Assembly (NCBI RefSeq): GCF_025628985.1 | Contig: NZ_JAOTEM010000001.1 | Span: 310,001 to 374,000 of the forward strand | Origin: Chryseobacterium edaphi | Lineage (GTDB): Bacteria > Bacteroidota > Bacteroidia > Flavobacteriales > Weeksellaceae | Direction: 5' to 3' | Length of the DNA stretch: 64,000 bases | Made by a program: the position numbers and the translations under genes | The notes under the pieces: generated by a model | Databases searched by the model: none | What the model was told of the DNA's origin: nothing | What the model saw: the letters and a program-made list of their open reading frames with translations, nothing else | Part shown: in pieces, positions 59,262 through 64,000 of the stretch | How positions within the stretch are numbered: position 1 is the first letter of the stretch | Layout: every line of letters begins with the position of its first letter

Positions 59262-62200
59262 ATGTATTTAGTTTTTGACACAGAAACCACGGGTTTACCA
59301 AAAAATTTCAACGCACCGTTATCAGATTCAGACAACTGGCCAAGAATGGTTCAAATTGCTTGGCAACTGCACGATGATGATGGTAATTTGCTTGAAAATC
59401 AAGATTATATAATTAAACCGGAAGGTTACGATATACCATTTAATGCTGCAAGAATTCACGGGATTACTACTAAGATTGCCAATGAAGAAGGTCGTGATCT
59501 TAAAGAAATTTTGAATGAATTTACTGAAGTTTTAGAAAGAGTGAGAGTTGTTTCCGGTCACAACGTTGAGTTCGATTACAATATTGTCGGAGCCGAATTT
59601 TTCAGAAAAAATATTAAAGATAATCTTCAGGAAAAACCTAAGGCAGATACGATGATTCTGGGAACAGATTATTGTCAGCTTGGCGGTGGAAGAGGAGGAA
59701 GATACAAGTCTCCGAAACTGGAAGAATTATACGAGAAATTATACGGTCATAAGTTTGATGAAGCGCATAATGCTGCAGCTGATGTAAATGCAACTGCTCA
59801 GGTTTTCTTTGAGATGATGCGTATCGGAATTATTCCCGCTGAGGTTTTAAAAACATCGGAAGATCAGTTAGCATATTTTAAAACATTGCATCCCAATCCA
59901 ATCAAACCTTTCGGAATCATTATCAGAAGGCAGGTTGCAGATTTTAATAATAAGAAAAAGCAATCCGATGTCGGCAGTATTGATGATATTGATTTAGGAA
60001 AATATTTCAATTTCGATAATAAAAGTGTTTTCTCAACTTTGACGGCGACTTCGAGCATTAACGATCTAATTAAAAAAGCTACAGAAGATAATTTCCCTGC
60101 TGTCGGAATGGTCGATTTGGGAAATATGATGGGAGCTTTCAAATTCGTTTCTGCTGTTGAATCAACTAATTCTGACCGTTCAAAAAAGCATAAGGAATAT
60201 TTAGCTAAAAAACATGAGGCGGAAGAAAACGGAATTGAATTTAATGAAAACGAGCCCGTTTCTGATTCACTCATTCCAGTTGTTGGATGTGAATTTTATA
60301 TTTCCGACCGTTACGAGCAAAAACAATTTACCAAAGATGATCCAGACCGAAGAACGCAGGTTGTTTTGTTGGCGAAAAATTTTAACGGATATAAAAATTT
60401 AGCCAAACTCTCGAGTATCGGATTTTTAAAAGGTTTCTATTTCGGAGTGCCGAGAATCAGTCGCGAATTGATTGCTGAATATAAAGAAGGATTAATCGCT
60501 TTGACTTCCGGAATCAACGGAGATATTCCTGATGCTATTTTAAATACGGGAGAGCAAAAAGGGGAGGAACTTTTCAAGTGGTGGAAAGAAACTTTCGAAG
60601 ATGATTTTTATGTTCAGATTCAAAATCACAAACTGCCTGAAGAAGAACATCTGAATGATGTCTTACTGCATTTTGCGGATAAATATAACGTTAAAATTTT
60701 AGCTCAAAATCAAACCTATTATACTGATAAAGATGATTCTAATATTCAGGATATTGTTAGCTGCATCAAAGATGGTGAAAAGCTGACAACACCTGTCGGT
60801 AAAGGTTTTGGAAAGAGAAGAGGTTTGGCTACAGGAGAATATTATATTAAAAATTCTCATGAAATTAAAGAAACTTTTCTGGCTTATCCGGATGCATTTG
60901 ATACATACGAGGAGTTTTTTGCAAAATTTAGTCCTTACACTTTAAAAAGAGATGTACTTCTTCCGAAATTTGATATTCCTGAAGAATTTTTACATGCAGA
61001 GGATGAAGTTGATGGTGGAAAACGAGGTGAAATGGCATATTTGACTCATTTAACCTACGAAGGAGCAAAAAAAAGGTATGTTGAAACCGGAATTACAGAC
61101 GAAATCAAAGAACGTCTTGATTTTGAACTTGAGGTTGTGGCCAATACGGGTTATCCGGGTTACTTTTTGATTGTACAGGATTTCTGTAACGAGGCCCGAA
61201 ACATGGGGGTTTGGGTTGGTCCCGGTCGTGGTTCTGCAGCTGGTTCTGTGGTTGCTTATTGTACAGGAATTACCAATGTAGATCCCATAAAATATGATTT
61301 GCTATTTGAGAGATTTTTGAATCCGGAAAGGATTTCAATGCCCGATATTGATATTGATTTTGATGATGAAGGCCGTGATAAAATTATCAAATGGGTAGTT
61401 GAAAAATACGGTAAAAATCAGGTAGCGCAGATTATTACTTATTCAGTTTTGGGTGGGAAGTCTGCAATTAAAGATGCAGGAAGGGTTTTAGATTTACCAA
61501 TTCCTGACACGAATAATATTGCTAAATTGATTCCTCCAAGTCCGGGAATGAACATTGCGAAAGCTTTAGCAAAATATGACAAACTGAAACCCGAAGAGCA
61601 AATGTTGGTCGATGAAATGAAGTTTGTTCTTGGAAATCCTGATGATCCGCGTCACGATGTGTTGGGAAGTGCTAAAAAGATGGAGGGCTGTATCAGGAAT
61701 ACCGGAATTCACGCATGTGGAGTAATTATTACGCCGGAAGATGTCAGTAATCTGGTTCCGGTGACGATTGCGGCCAAAGATGCGGATATTTTGGTTTCAC
61801 AGTTTGATAACTCTGTTGCAGAAAGTGCTGGTTTATTGAAGATGGACTTCTTGGGTCTTCGAACTCTTACTATTATTAAAGATGCTTTAAAATTAATTAA
61901 GCAAAGACATAATATAGATATTGATCCGGATTTGATTCCTCTGGATGATGCGAAAACATATCAATTATTTAAGGAAGGAAGAACGGTCGGGATTTTTCAA
62001 TATGAAAGTCCGGGAATGCAGAAATATATGAGGGAATTGAAACCAACGGTTTTTGCCGATTTGATTGCCATGAACGCGTTGTATCGTCCCGGTCCGATAA
62101 AATACATTCCAAACTTTATCAATAGAAAACATGGGATTGAGGAAATTATTTACGATTTACCCGAAACTGAGGAATATTTAAAGGAAACTTACGGAATTAC

Positions 62201-63929
62201 GGTTTATCAGGAGCAAGTAATGCTTTTGTCTCAAAAACTGGCCAACTTTACGAAAGGTGAAGCCGATACTTTGAGAAAAGCAATGGGTAAAAAGCAGATC
62301 GAAGTTCTGAATAAAATGTACCCGAAATTTATTGAAGGTGGAAAAATTAATAATCTTGCAGAAGAACCATTAAACAAAATCTGGAATGACTGGAAAGCCT
62401 TTGCCGAATATGCTTTCAACAAATCTCACTCAACGTGTTATGCGCTAATTGCTTATCAAACGGCATATTTAAAAGCAAACTATCCCGCGGAATATATGGC
62501 GAGCGTAATGAGTAACAATATCAACAATACAGATTCGATCACCATGTTCATGGAAGATTGTAAAAGTATTGGTGTTGATGTTTTGGGACCCGATGTGAAT
62601 GAATCTCATTACAAATTTTCGGTAAATGAAAAAGGTCAGATCCGTTTCGGTTTGGGAGCAATCAAAGGAATAGGTGAAGGTCCAAGTGAAGGAATTACAA
62701 AGGAAAGAGCCAATGGAAGATTCAAAAATATTTATGATTTTTTTGAAAGAATTCTTCCTTCTCAAATGAATAAAAGAGTAGCGGAAAGTTTGGTTTTAGC
62801 AGGAGCTTTTGACGAGTTTAATATGTATCACAGAGGTCAGTATTTTGATATTGATATGGCCGGAAGAACAAATCTTGAGCGATTGATCAGATACGGACAA
62901 AGCTTTCAGGAAAGCAAAAATGAGATGGAAAATTCTCTATTTGCCGATTTTGCCGATGAAGTTCAGATTGAGCAGCCAAAATTAGCACCTTGTCCGGAAT
63001 GGCCAAATATGCATAAATTAAATAAGGAGAAAGAAATTATTGGCTTCTATCTTTCAGCTCACCCGCTTGATGAATTTAAATATCATTATCAGTTTATGCA
63101 GGGGAAACTTTCCAAAAAGGCTGTTCTTGAAAAAGAAGATGAGGTAAAAGTAGTGATTGATGAAGTTCCGATTCTGGAAGCCGATGATAAGGATGAAACT
63201 GTAGATCTTACAGAGATTATTTCTGATGATATTGTTGCAGGAGAAGAAGAAATTATTGAAGAAGTCACAAAAAAAGCAGAACCAAAAGGGAACTTCGGGT
63301 TTTTGAATCTTGATGAAGTTGATGCTTATAAAGAACAGGCTTTTGCGAATAAACCACCGGAATTATTTGAAGAAAAAAAGAAAGACTGGAAAACGCTTCA
63401 GAAAGAAAGAGAAAATGGTGGAGGCGGAAAAGAGTATACGGTCGCGGGATTAATTACAGAATATGTAGTAAAAGACGGTTTTAAAAGTGGCGAGAAAGTA
63501 GCTTTTCTGACGTTGGAGGACTATTCGGGTTCGTATTCTTTCCGATTGGGTGATCGTGATTATATGCGATTGAAAGAAAAACTGGAAGTGCAGCGTTTTG
63601 TAATTTTAAAAATAAAATTTGCCCAGGTAAAAGACGGACGTGTTTTCGTAAATGTTGTTGATGTAATTGAGCTTCAGGAAGCATTTGAAAAGTTTGCAAA
63701 AAGCATTTCGCTGGTTATGGATATTATGGATTTCAGAAAAGAAGATCTGGAGTTTTTCAGAAATGTTTTAGATCAAAATAAAGGCAATCAAAAATTCAAA
63801 TTTCTAATCAAAAATTCAGAAGAAAACTCTGATATGGAACTGCAATCAATGAGGTATTCTGTTGATTTGAATGGTGATTTGATTAAAGAAATCCAATTGT
63901 TGAATAAGTACGAGTTTTATCTCAATTAA
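59262..63929 (+). CDS. dnaE: DNA polymerase III alpha fused to N-terminal DEDDh exonuclease
   Basis: 1555 residues. Residues 1-185 are a DnaQ-type proofreading exonuclease with Asp6, Glu8, Asp105, His169 and Asp174 (DTETTG, HNVEFDYN, HNAAADV). A PHP-like domain follows from about 245, but its metal ligands are gone: the usual HLHVH reads NFDNK-like, DHGN reads DLGN, and the VHY site reads TYY. The polymerase core is intact (GPGRGSAAGSVVAYCTGI, MPDIDIDFDDEGRD, LYRPGPI). The C-terminus has an OB domain (KEYTVAGLITEYVV). It is the replicative polymerase, with editing supplied by the fused domain. Confidence 0.96.
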   Translation: MYLVFDTETTGLPKNFNAPLSDSDNWPRMVQIAWQLHDDDGNLLENQDYIIKPEGYDIPFNAARIHGITTKIANEEGRDLKEILNEFTEVLERVRVVSGHNVEFDYNIVGAEFFRKNIKDNLQEKPKADTMILGTDYCQLGGGRGGRYKSPKLEELYEKLYGHKFDEAHNAAADVNATAQVFFEMMRIGIIPAEVLKTSEDQLAYFKTLHPNPIKPFGIIIRRQVADFNNKKKQSDVGSIDDIDLGKYFNFDNKSVFSTLTATSSINDLIKKATEDNFPAVGMVDLGNMMGAFKFVSAVESTNSDRSKKHKEYLAKKHEAEENGIEFNENEPVSDSLIPVVGCEFYISDRYEQKQFTKDDPDRRTQVVLLAKNFNGYKNLAKLSSIGFLKGFYFGVPRISRELIAEYKEGLIALTSGINGDIPDAILNTGEQKGEELFKWWKETFEDDFYVQIQNHKLPEEEHLNDVLLHFADKYNVKILAQNQTYYTDKDDSNIQDIVSCIKDGEKLTTPVGKGFGKRRGLATGEYYIKNSHEIKETFLAYPDAFDTYEEFFAKFSPYTLKRDVLLPKFDIPEEFLHAEDEVDGGKRGEMAYLTHLTYEGAKKRYVETGITDEIKERLDFELEVVANTGYPGYFLIVQDFCNEARNMGVWVGPGRGSAAGSVVAYCTGITNVDPIKYDLLFERFLNPERISMPDIDIDFDDEGRDKIIKWVVEKYGKNQVAQIITYSVLGGKSAIKDAGRVLDLPIPDTNNIAKLIPPSPGMNIAKALAKYDKLKPEEQMLVDEMKFVLGNPDDPRHDVLGSAKKMEGCIRNTGIHACGVIITPEDVSNLVPVTIAAKDADILVSQFDNSVAESAGLLKMDFLGLRTLTIIKDALKLIKQRHNIDIDPDLIPLDDAKTYQLFKEGRTVGIFQYESPGMQKYMRELKPTVFADLIAMNALYRPGPIKYIPNFINRKHGIEEIIYDLPETEEYLKETYGITVYQEQVMLLSQKLANFTKGEADTLRKAMGKKQIEVLNKMYPKFIEGGKINNLAEEPLNKIWNDWKAFAEYAFNKSHSTCYALIAYQTAYLKANYPAEYMASVMSNNINNTDSITMFMEDCKSIGVDVLGPDVNESHYKFSVNEKGQIRFGLGAIKGIGEGPSEGITKERANGRFKNIYDFFERILPSQMNKRVAESLVLAGAFDEFNMYHRGQYFDIDMAGRTNLERLIRYGQSFQESKNEMENSLFADFADEVQIEQPKLAPCPEWPNMHKLNKEKEIIGFYLSAHPLDEFKYHYQFMQGKLSKKAVLEKEDEVKVVIDEVPILEADDKDETVDLTEIISDDIVAGEEEIIEEVTKKAEPKGNFGFLNLDEVDAYKEQAFANKPPELFEEKKKDWKTLQKERENGGGGKEYTVAGLITEYVVKDGFKSGEKVAFLTLEDYSGSYSFRLGDRDYMRLKEKLEVQRFVILKIKFAQVKDGRVFVNVVDVIELQEAFEKFAKSISLVMDIMDFRKEDLEFFRNVLDQNKGNQKFKFLIKNSEENSDMELQSMRYSVDLNGDLIKEIQLLNKYEFYLN

Positions 63930-63948
63930 GAGATGGTAAAAATTAGTC

Positions 63949-63980
63949 AAAAAGCGACCTTCATGGTCGCTTTTTTTTGT
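63949..63980 (+). terminator. dnaE terminator
   Basis: AAGCGACC-TTCAT-GGTCGCTT followed by eight or more T, 20 bases after the stop. Confidence 0.88.
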
Positions 63981-64000
63981 TTATAATGAAAATAAATAAA

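Noticed and set aside
63986..64000. Start of a next gene (ATGAAAATAAATAAA)
   Set aside because: Only five codons are visible after the dnaE terminator, too few to call a gene.

Overview
The window looks like chromosomal DNA of a Flavobacteriia member, most likely Chryseobacterium or a close Weeksellaceae relative. The evidence is the low G+C, many promoters with the Bacteroidota -7 box TAnnTTTG, and typical family content: DUF5686 outer-membrane proteins, a BT_3928-type DoxX protein, a DUF1599 protein, a DnaQ-DnaE fusion, an E1 alpha-beta fusion and a eukaryote-like ProRS. The genus call is inference from protein and motif recognition; no search was run.

Layout. 1-5059 (mostly minus): cation/proton antiporter (cut by the window edge), a small secreted protein, and the operon ald / small protein / LytS-type kinase / LytTR regulator, then tsaE. 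5160-7987 (plus): dnaG and clpP. 8103-11065 (minus): DUF1599, BT_3928-like, TerB-like and tpiA, with folP divergent. 12212-21217 (minus): three paralogous DUF5686 proteins with a small protein and a lipoprotein between them. 21409-24535 (plus): an A/T-rich accessory pair, a beta-class DNA methyltransferase followed by a DGQHR protein with a nuclease-like N-terminal region. 24689-25817: a G+C-richer pair, a frame-disrupted heptad-repeat ORF and a helical protein. 26209-41103: alaS, msrA, an ABC exporter, an AAA ATPase, prfB, DedA, a lipoprotein hydrolase, DUF808, an acyltransferase and a GH43 enzyme. 41149-47946 (minus): dnaJ, grpE, mntH, a DUF937-OmpA protein and proS. 48093-55493: a Gly-rich lipoprotein and an OmpP1-like barrel, a ZIP-transporter operon, an RNA methyltransferase and a glycosyltransferase. 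55846-63929: bestrophin-like channel, E1 alpha-beta fusion and dnaE fused to a proofreading exonuclease.

Most genes are housekeeping. They include replication (dnaG, dnaE), translation (alaS, proS, prfB, tsaE), protein quality control (clpP, dnaJ, grpE, msrA) and central metabolism (tpiA, folP, ald, E1). Several carry lineage-type losses visible in the sequence: DnaG without zinc cysteines, DnaJ with one zinc centre, DnaE with a degenerate PHP domain, and RF2 without its frameshift site.

The best candidate for an undescribed system is the methyltransferase plus DGQHR pair. The intergenic DNA also holds at least four families of interspersed palindromic repeats, including two copies of an exactly 68-bp miniature inverted-repeat element. 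No rRNA, tRNA, CRISPR array or intact insertion sequence was seen.
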